The notes: a model not told the origin generated them from the sequence alone. Positions 1 through 8,578 are shown, counted from the stretch's first letter. The stretch: 64,000 nucleotides of DNA from Paenibacillus sp. An7 (GCF_009870785.1 NZ_WTWX01000014.1:1-64000); one strand, 5' to 3'. Numbers and translations: made by a program.

Positions 1-52
1 AGAACTTCAGCCTTCCAAGCTGATAGCGTGGGTTCGATTCCCATCACCCGCT
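1..52 (+). tRNA. tRNA-Gly(TCC), 3' part only
   Basis: The anticodon arm is intact: stem TCAGC/GCTGA at 7-11 and 19-23 around loop CTTCCAA, giving anticodon TCC at 14-16. The T arm GTGGG/TTCGATT/CCCAT and the acceptor 3' strand CACCCGC (45-51) follow. The 5' acceptor and D arm are outside the window. No CCA is encoded; TCA follows the discriminator base. Confidence 0.93.
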
Positions 53-59
53 TCACAGT

Positions 60-90
60 AAACCCCTTCGCTTTCGCGAAGGGGTTTTTT
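60..90 (+). terminator. Intrinsic terminator after tRNA-Gly
   Basis: An 11-bp perfect stem (AACCCCTTCGC / GCGAAGGGGTT) with a TTTC loop runs into six T. It ends the tRNA transcript and can also stop the convergent dioxygenase gene. Confidence 0.9.
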
Positions 91-125
91 AATATTACTA
101 TATGGATTAGAGAACAGGGATTGTA

Positions 126-1040
126 TTAATTGGCCTGTTCTCTTTTTGGTTGGAGCGTTATACTTCTACGGCCATCGGTACCAATCGGAATATCACCAGC
201 GATGGTAACACGCCGTACTACACGGTGCTCATCGCCATAGTCATTAATTGCATAGTGCTGTGTTGCCTGGTTATCCCAAACCACCACATCTCCTACAGCC
301 CAGCGCCAGCGAACTGTATTCTCAAGTCTGGTAACATGCTCTTGTAAAATATCGATGATTCGATTTGAATCTGCTGTTCTGAGTCCTGATATCCTTCTTA
401 CAAATTGTCCTAATAGCAAGTGACGTTCTCCTGTTTCGGGATGGACTCTTACTACCGGATGCTCGGTTTGATATACCGTTGAGACAAAGGCATTATTTTT
501 TCGCGGCGTCTGCTCTCTTGCAGCTTCTTGTTGGGCAGGTGCTGCATAATCAAAAGCATTGGAGTGGATTGCGCGAAGGCTGCCAGCGAGCTCTTTTAAT
601 TCAGGAGATAGATCTTCGTATGCCGCTGCTGTGTTGGCCCATACGGTATCCCCTCCAGCAGGAGGAATAACCACTGAGCGCAGAATGGACGCTTTGGGGT
701 ATGCTTCAACAAAGGTAACATCGGTGTGCCAAGCGTTAGCACGGCCTCCATGGGCAGAATCCAGTTCAAGTACAGCTCGGGTTCCATCTTTTACGGGCAC
801 AGTGGGATGTGCATACAGTTCTCCTAAAAGTTTGGCAAAGCGCTCTTGACCCTCATCATCTAGTTGATGTTGATTTCGGAAGAAGAGGACTTTGTACTTA
901 AGCAGAGCTTCTTGAATGGAATCAACGACCGCAGGGAAGAGATCCTCAGATAAATCAATACCTTTCACTTCCGCTCCAATTCTTCCGGCTACCGGTACGA
1001 TTTCAAGCTGAACTACCTGGTTATGAGTAACATTATTCAT
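126..1040 (-). CDS. TauD/TfdA-family 2-oxoglutarate Fe(II) dioxygenase (copy 1)
   Basis: This is a 304-residue alpha-ketoglutarate-dependent dioxygenase of the taurine dioxygenase / alkylsulfatase family. Such cytoplasmic enzymes oxidise sulfonates or sulfate esters to release sulfite or sulfate for growth under sulfur limitation. The Fe(II) ligands are visible: H105-x-D107 in AWHTDVTF and H262 in ATQHYAIND, with arginines near 276-277 placed to bind 2-oxoglutarate. The start at 1040 is chosen because GGAGGA lies about 8 nt upstream; the frame stays open upstream to 1124 without a ribosome site. Copy 2 lies at 2699-3622 with the binding lipoprotein between them. The gap to that lipoprotein gene is 569 bp, so a separate promoter is possible. 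The substrate (taurine, other sulfonate or sulfate ester) cannot be fixed from sequence. Confidence 0.92.
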   Translation of the reverse strand: MNNVTHNQVVQLEIVPVAGRIGAEVKGIDLSEDLFPAVVDSIQEALLKYKVLFFRNQHQLDDEGQERFAKLLGELYAHPTVPVKDGTRAVLELDSAHGGRANAWHTDVTFVEAYPKASILRSVVIPPAGGDTVWANTAAAYEDLSPELKELAGSLRAIHSNAFDYAAPAQQEAAREQTPRKNNAFVSTVYQTEHPVVRVHPETGERHLLLGQFVRRISGLRTADSNRIIDILQEHVTRLENTVRWRWAVGDVVVWDNQATQHYAINDYGDEHRVVRRVTIAGDIPIGTDGRRSITLQPKREQAN

Positions 1041-1609
1041 GAATAAATTCCTCCTTAGGTATGCGGTCTCCCGCCATATTGGTAGATATTCGATCCATAA
1101 TTCACACAAAAAAGTAATAAGCACAATTCAAGAGAAACAATAGAAATATGGAAGGCAGTATATTATGGAGAGTATGCAGATTGCATCATGTCTGACAAGA
1201 GGCGGAACCGAGAGAGCACACGTACTAAATAAAGCACGACATAAGGAGCAGAACCCAAAGAGTACGCAGATTGCAGAATGCTTCCCTAAGTCAGAACAGA
1301 GAACACTCAGAATCCCTACATAGAGGCGAACCTACAGTCATACGATGCTCTTACCATAAGTAGCAGAGCAGGTAGAGTAATGTCGTAAGCATGGCCCTAC
1401 ATACAGGAAATACACAAACAATACGAAGCATGCGAGGCTGCAATTGCAGTATAGAGAAAACAGAAAACAGAAAACAGTATATAAATAACGGAACCTGTAC
1501 TAATTTACTTGCGTTAATACCAGATAGAGAGGCACAGTAACTGTAAGTACTCTTGTGCCTTTTATACTCTAATCATTCGGACTAAAAGCAATTGGGGGTA
1601 GCAGTTCAT
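1041..1609. other. Long non-coding gap, purine-rich on + strand, with diverged direct repeat
   Basis: I see no convincing gene. From about 1141 to 1500 the + strand is strikingly A/G-rich. A 20-bp element (AGTAYGCAGATTGCA core) occurs at 1171-1190 and again at 1261-1280, exactly 90 bp apart, with three mismatches. At about 1530-1567 a hairpin (AGGCACA / TGTGCCT) is followed by TTTT on the + strand; on the minus strand it lies just after the binding-protein gene and could weaken read-through. Confidence 0.45.
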
Positions 1610-2635
1610 TTAATTCAGTTCTTCAACAAACGTATTGTTAATTGCTTTTGCAAAGTCAGGCTTCTTTTTTAAGAATTTATTGTTTAGCAGTATTTCCGAG
1701 GATGCTTCATAGGCTTCTATAGCCTGAGATGTATAGGCAGAGAGTTGATTGGCACTTCGCTCTAGTACTGTTTTGATGACAGAAGCAGGCATTTTAGAAT
1801 GTTTCTCATAAAGAGCAGCCGCTTCGTCGAGGTTATCGCGCTGCCAATCGAGCGTCTTTTGGTACACTTTTAAGTATTCTGTAACGAGCTCTGGATGTTC
1901 TTTAACAAAACCAGTTCTAGCGATCATGGATAAAGGAGCAAGGAATTCACCCTCGACTTCAATGATTTTCGCCTTTTTTTGCTCTACACTTAAGGTTACA
2001 TAAGGATCAAGGGTTATCCAGGCATCCAGTTGTCCTGTCTCAAAAGCAGCTAAAGCATCATCTGCTTGCAGATTGATCTGTTTAACGTCATCCTGGGATA
2101 GACCGATGGACTGCAATATTTTGATTAAGTACACGTGACTTGTCGTCCCTTTGGCAACACCAATCGTTTTTCCTTTTAAATCAGCAACAGAGGAGATGGT
2201 GCTATTCACAGGAACAATCACCGTATTTAGATCCTTTCCATCACCTAACAGTCCGATAATTTCAAAGGGTATCTGATTGGACAAGCCTGTGATCACTGCT
2301 CCGTCACCCATGGAAGAGAGGTCTATCCGATTAGATACAAGGGCTTCTAGTATAGGAGGACCGCTCGTAAAGTTACTCCACTCTACTTTGGCGCCTTTCT
2401 CTGCAAAGGCCTCATCAATCCATCCTTTTTCCTCTGCAATCATAAGAGGACTGATTCCTCCAAGGCGAGCAATATGAACAGTTACCTCGGCTGATTTACT
2501 TCCCGCAGCAGCTTCTGCAGATCCACCACTTATGGATGGGGAAGCTCCATTTTCATTACTGCAAGCGGTAAGCACCATGAGTAGAACGGTTACGAGTGTA
2601 ACCATTTTGGATTTATTGCTTGAACGACGTTTCAT
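1610..2635 (-). CDS. ssuA: Sulfonate ABC transporter substrate-binding lipoprotein (SsuA/TauA type)
   Basis: This is a 341-residue exported binding protein with a lysine/arginine-rich start, hydrophobic segment and lipobox VLTAC (lipidated C25), so it is anchored outside the membrane. The body is NMT1/SsuA-like: an ARLGGISPLMIAEEKGWI opening, then TIGVAKGTTSHVYL and DAWITLDPY, as in aliphatic-sulfonate and taurine binding proteins. It should feed the SsuB/SsuC pair encoded divergently at 4097-5760. It is downstream of and probably co-transcribed with dioxygenase copy 2 (76-bp gap). GGGAGC precedes the ATG. Ligand identity is inferred from the two neighbouring TauD-family enzymes. Confidence 0.9.
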   Translation of the reverse strand: MKRRSSNKSKMVTLVTVLLMVLTACSNENGASPSISGGSAEAAAGSKSAEVTVHIARLGGISPLMIAEEKGWIDEAFAEKGAKVEWSNFTSGPPILEALVSNRIDLSSMGDGAVITGLSNQIPFEIIGLLGDGKDLNTVIVPVNSTISSVADLKGKTIGVAKGTTSHVYLIKILQSIGLSQDDVKQINLQADDALAAFETGQLDAWITLDPYVTLSVEQKKAKIIEVEGEFLAPLSMIARTGFVKEHPELVTEYLKVYQKTLDWQRDNLDEAAALYEKHSKMPASVIKTVLERSANQLSAYTSQAIEAYEASSEILLNNKFLKKKPDFAKAINNTFVEELN

Positions 2636-2698
2636 TTTTTTTAGCTCCCATCCAAAGTTTGTGGTAAAACAAAATACTGCAGCAAGGTTGCGTAAGAT

Positions 2699-3622
2699 CT
2701 AAAAAGGACGATCTCCCGCTATCGATACTCGCTCTGCTACCCGGCGGTGAGGAAAATAATCGGATGCAGCATAATGCTGGGTTGCTCTGTTATCCCAGAA
2801 GGCTACTGAATTAGGCTCCCAGCGGAAGCGGATCTGATATTCAGGAATATGAGCCTGGCTGAACAGGTAATTTAGGAGTTGCTCGCTCTGCTCTTCTTCA
2901 AGTCCAACAATACGGATTGTGAAGACGGCATTTACGAATAATGTTTTTCTGCCTGTCTCGGGGTGTGTACGTACGATAGGGTGTTCTGCGGCCGGGAATT
3001 CAGCTTGCTTCACTTTGAGTACATCAGGCGGTAGAAAGCGGCCAAAAGTAGTGGTGAAATCGTGTATAGCGGTTAGACCATCAATGCGTTCTTTAATCTC
3101 GTCGGGCAGATTATCGTAGGCTGCTCCCATGTCGCACCATAAGGTATCGCCACCTAGAGCCGGAACTTCAGAAAGGCGGAGAACCGATCCAAGAGCAGGC
3201 TCTTGACGCCAGGATACATCCGTATGCCAAATATTTTCGTTACCAGTCATATTGGCATTTTTCTCAAAACGAGTAATCTCCTCTGCATTTCCTTGAGGCA
3301 AGAAAGGGTGTTTCTCGAGCTCACCCCACTCTTTGGCAAAAGCAACTTGCTGTTCACTGGTGATATCTTGATTACGGAAGAAGAGAACTTTCCATTCGAG
3401 AAAGGCATGATGAAGTTCTGCTTTTAATTCTGAACTGAGGGGAACTGCTAAATCGACACCTTCAATTTCGGCTCCGAGCAAGGGACCAAGAGGTTTTAGC
3501 GTAAATAATGTGTACGGTTGCTCTGGTTGACTTCCCTCTGCTAAGCGGTGCAATTGCCTGGCACCTGCTTTGAGCTCTCTGCTTGGCGCATAACTACGAG
3601 ATAGATAGACAGTTTGATTCAT
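2699..3622 (-). CDS. TauD/TfdA-family 2-oxoglutarate Fe(II) dioxygenase (copy 2)
   Basis: This 307-residue paralogue of the 126-1040 gene has the same facial triad: H133-x-D135 in IWHTDVSW and H283 in RATQHYAASDY, with arginines near 294-298 for 2-oxoglutarate. It carries an N-terminal extension of roughly 40 residues compared with copy 1 (through residue 40, before LKPLGPLLGAEIEGVDL). Its AAAGGAGG ribosome site sits upstream of the ATG. It is the first gene of the minus-strand sulfonate transcript and is preceded by a leader with an intrinsic terminator, so it is probably controlled by transcription attenuation as well as by a promoter-level regulator. Two copies in one operon suggest different sulfonate or sulfate-ester substrates. 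Confidence 0.92.
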   Translation of the reverse strand: MNQTVYLSRSYAPSRELKAGARQLHRLAEGSQPEQPYTLFTLKPLGPLLGAEIEGVDLAVPLSSELKAELHHAFLEWKVLFFRNQDITSEQQVAFAKEWGELEKHPFLPQGNAEEITRFEKNANMTGNENIWHTDVSWRQEPALGSVLRLSEVPALGGDTLWCDMGAAYDNLPDEIKERIDGLTAIHDFTTTFGRFLPPDVLKVKQAEFPAAEHPIVRTHPETGRKTLFVNAVFTIRIVGLEEEQSEQLLNYLFSQAHIPEYQIRFRWEPNSVAFWDNRATQHYAASDYFPHRRVAERVSIAGDRPF

Positions 3623-3676
3623 GATGGTCTAGCCTCCTTTAACAATGTATTCACACCTGTTTAGTAGTATTTAGCC

Positions 3677-3746
3677 AAAAAAAAAGGACGACAGGATTTG
3701 GGAGATCGTAAAAGAGTTTCTTTGATCTCCAAATCTCTGGTCGTCC
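3677..3746 (-). terminator. Leader terminator (probable attenuator) of the tauD2-ssuA transcript
   Basis: Read on the minus strand, a long stem (GGACGAC...GTCGTCC outer, GATTTGGAGATC...GATCTCCCAAATC inner) runs into nine T. It lies between the promoter at 3785-3814 and the start codon at 3622, so transcripts must read through it to reach the genes. No T-box or S-box signature is present. The 5' arm contains ACCAGAGATTTGG, also found in the divergent leader. Confidence 0.8.
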
Positions 3747-3784
3747 AGTAGATTCAGCTAGATAGTGTTGCTTTGATGGACCAA

Positions 3785-3814
3785 ATCTTATCAGTCTGCA
3801 AATCACCTTGTCAA
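3785..3814 (-). promoter_or_regulatory. Promoter of minus-strand sulfonate operon
   Basis: On the minus strand there is a consensus TTGACA, 18 nt, then TAAGAT. Transcription would begin near 3778 and enter the terminator-bearing leader. Confidence 0.7.
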
Positions 3815-3903
3815 CCCTTATTTTTATTCATATAGAAATTAATGTAACTCTATTCTTTGTGTGTACTATTAATAAAATTAATTCATACTAAAATAATCGG
3901 GTA

Positions 3904-3932
3904 TTGACAAGATTCTTTTCCCTTGATAAGAT
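3904..3932 (+). promoter_or_regulatory. Promoter of ssuBC operon
   Basis: TTGACA (3904-3909), 17 nt, TAAGAT (3927-3932). It uses the same -10 hexamer as the divergent promoter. A perfect 7-bp hairpin (CCAAATC at 3935-3941, GATTTGG at 3960-3966) begins just after the -10. Confidence 0.7.
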
Positions 3933-3991
3933 GAGCCAAATCCTATACGTTGACCCAAAGATTTGGGAACTACGAATTGACTGGAACCACC

Positions 3992-4035
3992 AGAGATTCG
4001 GCAAGCACATTAAGTGCTGTCGGATCTCTTTTTTT
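3992..4035 (+). terminator. Leader terminator (probable attenuator) of ssuBC
   Basis: The stem AGAGATTCGGCAAGCAC / GTGCTGTCGGATCTCT has few mismatches and is followed by seven T. It lies about 60 nt before the ssuB start, after the promoter. Its 5' side is preceded by CTGGAACCACC, giving the ACCAGAGATTCGG motif shared with the divergent leader. Confidence 0.8.
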
Positions 4036-4096
4036 ATGGTCAGAAGTTCAGTACGGCAAGATCAAGAACATTGATAATGAATCGGAGGGACTGTAG

Positions 4097-4876
4097 ATGT
4101 TAAATGAGGAACTACGCTACATATTAGAGATTAATGAGGTTAGTAAAACGTTCCGAAGCGAGCAAGGCAATACCCATGTACTGGATTCCATAGATTTGTC
4201 TGTGAAGGAAGGAGACTTTACTACGGTCATCGGACCTAGTGGATGCGGGAAAAGTACCTTGCTTAAAATTATAGCAGGGCTTGATCGCGATTATGAAGGA
4301 GAGGTCCTGCTCAAGGGGAAAAGGGTGGAGCGTCCTTCTCAAGAGAAGGGATTTATTTTTCAAGAACCGAGGTTATTTCCTTGGCTGAATGTAGAGAAAA
4401 ATATCGCAGCTGATCTGTCTCTCAAAAATCCAGATGTAAGAAATGATGTACAGCGGCTGATCGAGCTGGTTAAATTGAATGGTTTTGAAAAATCCTATCC
4501 ACGGCAGCTATCAGGCGGGATGTCTCAGCGAGTAGCTATCGCGAGAGCCCTTCTTCGTAAACCTGAAGTACTGCTGCTAGATGAGCCATTTGGAGCGCTT
4601 GATGCTTTCACGAGGGGGCATATGCAGGAGGCACTGCTGGATATATGGCAAACGAATAAAACAGCAATGGTCCTCGTCACGCATGACATTGATGAAGCGG
4701 TGTTTTTATCAACCCGTGTTGTTGTGATGGACCGGCGCCCCGGACGAATAAAATCAGTTGTCCCGATTGACCTGCCTTATCCTCGCAAAAGAACAAGCCG
4801 TGCTTTCACAGAGCTGCGTACGCATGTACTAGAAGAGCTTGATCATCGGGAGGAACAGGAAGCGTACAGTATTTAA
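4097..4876 (+). CDS. ssuB: Sulfonate ABC transporter ATPase (SsuB/TauB type)
   Basis: This 259-residue nucleotide-binding subunit energises import of sulfonates on the cytoplasmic face. It has Walker [10 protein letters not shown] (46-54), a Q-loop in [11 protein letters not shown] (about 87-97), ABC signature LSGGMSQ (138-144), Walker B VLLLDEP (158-164) and switch histidine in [10 protein letters not shown]. The [10 protein letters not shown] and FGALDAFTR wording is typical of the nitrate/sulfonate/taurine subfamily. CGGAGG precedes the ATG. It is followed by its permease after 41 bp, and the matching binding protein is divergent on the other side of the attenuated leader region. Confidence 0.93.
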   Translation: MLNEELRYILEINEVSKTFRSEQGNTHVLDSIDLSVKEGDFTTVIGPSGCGKSTLLKIIAGLDRDYEGEVLLKGKRVERPSQEKGFIFQEPRLFPWLNVEKNIAADLSLKNPDVRNDVQRLIELVKLNGFEKSYPRQLSGGMSQRVAIARALLRKPEVLLLDEPFGALDAFTRGHMQEALLDIWQTNKTAMVLVTHDIDEAVFLSTRVVVMDRRPGRIKSVVPIDLPYPRKRTSRAFTELRTHVLEELDHREEQEAYSI

Positions 4877-4923
4877 GCAGGCGTTAGCAATACAAATATA
4901 AGATATAAAGGGGCGAAGTGAAG

Positions 4924-5760
4924 ATGGCTTTACCACTGACATTACGAAAAAATCCGTCTGTACAAATAAGTAAGAGGCAAACTCGAAAAGGAATGGGAGG
5001 AAAAGGGAGACTCTTTTTACGAGGAGCACTGCTTCCTGTAGGTATTATTGCACTTTGGCAAATTCTTAGCGGAACAGGCGTCATCTCCCAGCAGATGTTC
5101 TCATCGCCATGGCTGATTGTAAAACAGTATTTTTATCTAACAAGCTCTGGGGAGTTACCGCATCATCTGCGGATTAGTGTCGTGAGGGCTTCGCTTGGTT
5201 TTTTATTTGGAGCGAGCAGCGGGTTAATACTCGGTATGCTTGTCGGCATGTACAGACCTGTTGAAGAAGTGCTGAATCCATCCGTTCAAATGATTCGAAC
5301 GATCCCGCTGCTTGCGATTACTCCCTTATTCATTATGTGGTTCGGTTTTGGCGAACTATCTAAAGTATTGCTGATTTCGATGGGTGCGTTCTTCCCGCTC
5401 TATGTGAACACTTTCCTTGGCGTTCGCAATGTGGATTCAAAACTATTCGATGTCGCCCGTGTCATGGAGTTCAGCCGTTTCTCACAAGTTGTGAAACTAG
5501 TCATTCCTGCTGCACTGCCTAATATCTTGCTTGGAATTCGGTTATCGTTAAGTATCGCGTGGCTTTGCCTTGTCGTTGCTGAGTTACTCGGGGCAGATAC
5601 AGGAGTGGGCTATATGATTCAAGAAGCACGGTCTTTTATGCAAACGGATGTGATGTTTGTGGGGATTACCATTTTCGCTCTAGTGGGTAAATTATCAGAC
5701 TCCGTTGTGCGGTTATTAGAGAATCGTCTGCTTCGCTGGCAGGACAGCTATAAGGGATAA
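4924..5760 (+). CDS. ssuC: Sulfonate ABC transporter permease (SsuC/TauC type)
   Basis: This is an integral membrane permease of about 278 residues with hydrophobic segments beginning near LLPVGIIALWQIL and continuing through the BPD_transp_1 core. The EAA loop region reads DVARVMEFSRFSQVVKLVIPAALPNILLGIRLS. It pairs with the SsuB ATPase immediately upstream. A GTG at 4918 in the same frame is an alternative start; the ATG at 4924 is preferred because AAAGGGG lies about 10 nt upstream. A terminator follows. Confidence 0.9.
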   Translation: MALPLTLRKNPSVQISKRQTRKGMGGKGRLFLRGALLPVGIIALWQILSGTGVISQQMFSSPWLIVKQYFYLTSSGELPHHLRISVVRASLGFLFGASSGLILGMLVGMYRPVEEVLNPSVQMIRTIPLLAITPLFIMWFGFGELSKVLLISMGAFFPLYVNTFLGVRNVDSKLFDVARVMEFSRFSQVVKLVIPAALPNILLGIRLSLSIAWLCLVVAELLGADTGVGYMIQEARSFMQTDVMFVGITIFALVGKLSDSVVRLLENRLLRWQDSYKG

Positions 5761-5783
5761 GATTAAGAGAGTGTATTTTGAAT

Positions 5784-5826
5784 AAAAAAACCTTCCGATC
5801 CACTATGGATTATGGGAGGTTTTTTG
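5784..5826. terminator. Bidirectional terminator between ssuC and convergent monooxygenase gene
   Basis: AAAAAACCT-TCC pairs with GGGAGGTTTTTT, giving T runs in both directions. A second perfect 9-4-9 palindrome (CAGATAGAC / GTCTATCTG, 5827-5848) directly abuts it on the side of the minus-strand gene. Confidence 0.8.
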
Positions 5827-5867
5827 CAGATAGACTATTGTCTATCTGGCTGCTATACGAAGCAGAG

Positions 5868-7079
5868 CTACGCTTCACTCTTAGATGAATATTCAGCAGA
5901 ATGTTTGGTAATAGACCGCTTTGCAAGTTGTCCAAGAACTACGTCATCCATCGGCGGATTGTGAAGTCCAAACCGAACATCTCGGTAATAACGCTGCAAA
6001 GGACTATTCATAGAAAGGCTATGAACTCCAGTGATGCGCATCGCTATATCTACAACGGAGAGTGCTGTCTGAACGGCAACCACTTTAGCTGCTCCAAGAT
6101 CGGGTGCAATCTGCTGCAAATGATCTTTTGCAGGGGAAGGGCCCAGGCGCTCCACACGTTCTGCAACGCTGTATAATAGATGCCTTGCTGTGGTCAGTTC
6201 AAGTTCAATCTGACCTAGTTTTTGCTGAATATGAGGGAGTTCTAAAATAGGATGCGTTAGACTGTTGGGCTGATAACTCGCAGCAAACCGAACAGCTTCA
6301 TTACGTGCTGCCTGTGCTATTCCAAGATATACAGCTGGAATATTAAGTAGATACACATTCGGTATCCCCGTAGGTTTCGGAGGGCGATGAAAGACAAGTG
6401 CATGTTCAGGAAGCAGCACTTCCTTTAGCACCAGATCATGACTTGCTGTTCCCCTCATACCAGCCATATTCCATGTAGGTTCAATAGAAACCCCTCGCAT
6501 ATCTCTATGAATCAAATACTCGGAGACCTCGCCTGTGTCCTCATCCATCGCAGAGACGATAAAATAGCTAAGTGCAGTAGATAAGGAAGTGAACGTTTTT
6601 CGGCCGTTTAGGATATATCCATGGCTGCCCCTACGTGCTTTCGTCTGCGGTTTTCCTCCACGAGAAGGGCTGCCTGTTGCGGACTCCGAGTCGGCTGCAT
6701 TGATCAGTGCTTGTTTCTTTATCACATCTTTGCACAAGGAGTGAAAGACAGATTCATTCCAGTGCCGATGAAAAGCAAGGTTAAACATCGTGATGTGATG
6801 CCAGCCGATAGCAAGTGCAGCAGGCCCGTCAACCATAGCAATCTGCTCCTGACACATAAGGAAAAAAGGAAGCGAAATTGGGTTACCCCCGTATTCGTTC
6901 GGTACAGAATAGGTATGATATCCTTCCTCAAGCAGATCAGAGATCAGTGCGGAGTTGAGCTCATTCTTTTCATCAGCAAGTCTTGCTCCTTCGATGTGCC
7001 GGTTAGCCACCGTCCGAATACGGATCAGCATATCCTGCTCATGATTCGTTCTGATAAAGGAGTCCTCAAATGGTGACAA
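5868..7079 (-). CDS. Acyl-CoA dehydrogenase-fold flavin oxidoreductase (SfnB/DszC/YdbM-like)
   Basis: This 403-residue protein has the acyl-CoA dehydrogenase fold: an N-terminal helical domain (EYGGNPISLPFFLMCQEQIA), a middle beta domain (YILNGRKTFTSLS, AGMRGTASHDLVL) and a C-terminal helical domain ending near HNPPMDDVVLG. Members near sulfonate genes act as reduced-flavin-dependent monooxygenases or sulfur-acquisition oxidoreductases rather than in beta-oxidation; B. subtilis YdbM is a sulfur-regulated relative. The start is TTG at 7079, supported by GGGAGG 8 nt upstream. It lies convergent to ssuBC and closes the sulfur locus. The exact reaction is inferred from context only. Confidence 0.78.
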   Translation of the reverse strand: MSPFEDSFIRTNHEQDMLIRIRTVANRHIEGARLADEKNELNSALISDLLEEGYHTYSVPNEYGGNPISLPFFLMCQEQIAMVDGPAALAIGWHHITMFNLAFHRHWNESVFHSLCKDVIKKQALINAADSESATGSPSRGGKPQTKARRGSHGYILNGRKTFTSLSTALSYFIVSAMDEDTGEVSEYLIHRDMRGVSIEPTWNMAGMRGTASHDLVLKEVLLPEHALVFHRPPKPTGIPNVYLLNIPAVYLGIAQAARNEAVRFAASYQPNSLTHPILELPHIQQKLGQIELELTTARHLLYSVAERVERLGPSPAKDHLQQIAPDLGAAKVVAVQTALSVVDIAMRITGVHSLSMNSPLQRYYRDVRFGLHNPPMDDVVLGQLAKRSITKHSAEYSSKSEA

Positions 7080-7147
7080 CGGTAAACCTCCCTTAAAATA
7101 GTTAGTAATGTGAGTAGATTATTTTAATGAGCATGAATGTCATTTGT

Positions 7148-8578
7148 TTATTTTGCTGCGATTACCTGTTTACGAATCTCATTCATCATCCCGATCGTAT
7201 CCATGCTGGCATGATTGCCAAGAAGAACAATCGTCACTCCGTTACCTAGATCACGCATAATGCCTGTAGAATAGCCCGTTCCAGAACCATTATGGAAGAC
7301 GTTAAGACCTTTGGAAGTTTCGCTGATCATCCATCCATATCCATAATTCTTTTCAGAATACGGAGTGAACATGTTCTTAAGAGATTCTTCGCTGACTACT
7401 TTTCCGTCCTTGAGTGCTTGATCCCATTTGAGAAGATCATCGACAGTGGAATAGAGCGTACCTGTTCCCGACTGGGAGACGTAATAATCTGCTGGGACCC
7501 ATTTTCCACTCTGATCCACGAATCCTTTAATTGTGTTGGTCCCTTTAACAGCCGTACCTGTATCTTTCATTCCAAGCGGAGTAAATATATGTTTCTGTAA
7601 GTAAGAGCCGTACTCCTCACCGGTTACTTTCTCAAGGATATGGGCTAATAAAATGTAGCCATTGTTGCTGTAGCGATATTCTGCTCCAGGTTCAGCCATC
7701 AGCTTTTTGGTGCGTATTTCTTTTAAGGTATCCTCTAGCGTTATTCCTTCTTCTCTTGTGAAATTGGAAGGAAGGCCGGATGTATGAGACAGCAACATAT
7801 GCAGTGTAATTTCATCTCCGCGATCAACACCGGTTACGTACTTGGATAACTTGTCTGTTAACGAAAGTTTGCCGGCTTCTACTTGCTGCATGATGGCAGC
7901 TGATGTAAATCCTTTTGTTATAGAGGCAATTCGTGATTTTTGATCCGGCCTTACGAGTGCATTTTCTTTAGATAGGCCATATCCCTTGCTAAGGGTAACT
8001 TCTCCGTCCTTGGCGACAAGTGCAATGCCGGAGAACCCAGATGTCTGTAAATAGGAGTCAATGGATACCAAGTCTTTATTTATTTTCGTGACCTGGTCGG
8101 ACTTCAGTACGATGTTCATGAGTGTAGATGTATTTGTCAGCTGAAGCGTTGATTTCATGGCATCAGATAGAGAGCGCAGCGGGATCATCAGCGTTCCGGA
8201 CATATTTTTGGAATTCGCAGGTAAGGTAAGTTTGACATCATTTATCGTGATGATGTTGGTTCCTGCCTTATGGAAGATGAGATCCCCGTGATTCTCGATT
8301 TGCACGGTTTGTGTGCTTTGGTTCCACTTTACTTTTCCTTTGAGGGCAACTGCTGCTTGTCTAAGCGGGGCAAAGGTCGTTCCATTCTGTACAAAAGGAG
8401 GGAACTCCCAAGTAACTGTCTGTGAATCGACTTCAATATTTGCAGGTTTCGTAATCATAGCTGAAGCAGCATTTGCGGTTTCGGTGAAAGCTCCAGCTGG
8501 GGCAAGAACGAGACCGGCAGCTAAGAGTACGGTGAGCAGTTTTTGTGTTGTTTTTGATGATTGTTTAGTAAAAGTCAT
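7148..8578 (-). CDS. Secreted serine beta-lactamase-fold hydrolase with copper-amine-oxidase-like N-terminal domain
   Basis: This 476-residue exported protein starts with a Sec signal (KLLTVLLAAGLVLAPAGA, then ANAAS). Residues of about 40-165 form a copper-amine-oxidase N-terminal-like stalk domain (FVQNGTTFAPLRQAAVALKGKVKWN; LMIPLRSLSDAM). The C-terminal 290 residues are a class C beta-lactamase/D-alanyl-D-alanine carboxypeptidase-like domain: nucleophile motif SITKG, YSNNGY for the Tyr-x-Asn motif, and HNGSGTGYSTG as the third motif. The start at 8578 has GGAGG about 12 nt upstream; the frame is open to 8701 without a ribosome site. The role is probably peptidoglycan or D-amino-acid peptide/ester hydrolysis outside the membrane. 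Confidence 0.85.
   Translation of the reverse strand: MTFTKQSSKTTQKLLTVLLAAGLVLAPAGAFTETANAASAMITKPANIEVDSQTVTWEFPPFVQNGTTFAPLRQAAVALKGKVKWNQSTQTVQIENHGDLIFHKAGTNIITINDVKLTLPANSKNMSGTLMIPLRSLSDAMKSTLQLTNTSTLMNIVLKSDQVTKINKDLVSIDSYLQTSGFSGIALVAKDGEVTLSKGYGLSKENALVRPDQKSRIASITKGFTSAAIMQQVEAGKLSLTDKLSKYVTGVDRGDEITLHMLLSHTSGLPSNFTREEGITLEDTLKEIRTKKLMAEPGAEYRYSNNGYILLAHILEKVTGEEYGSYLQKHIFTPLGMKDTGTAVKGTNTIKGFVDQSGKWVPADYYVSQSGTGTLYSTVDDLLKWDQALKDGKVVSEESLKNMFTPYSEKNYGYGWMISETSKGLNVFHNGSGTGYSTGIMRDLGNGVTIVLLGNHASMDTIGMMNEIRKQVIAAK

Noticed and set aside
1190..1400. S-box (SAM riboswitch)-like words such as AGAGGCGGAACC and GGCCCT in the sulfur locus
   Set aside because: The words lie on the plus strand while the genes are on the minus strand, and the conserved S-box core and order of helices are absent.
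3677..3746. T-box leader before the dioxygenase gene
   Set aside because: No AGGGTGGNACCGCG element or specifier stem is present; only the terminator stem is clear.
5827..5848. 9-4-9 palindrome similar in style to the HxlR operators
   Set aside because: The arm is CAGATAGAC rather than ACTATCT, and it sits at the 3' ends of two convergent genes beside a terminator, so it is probably part of the termination region.
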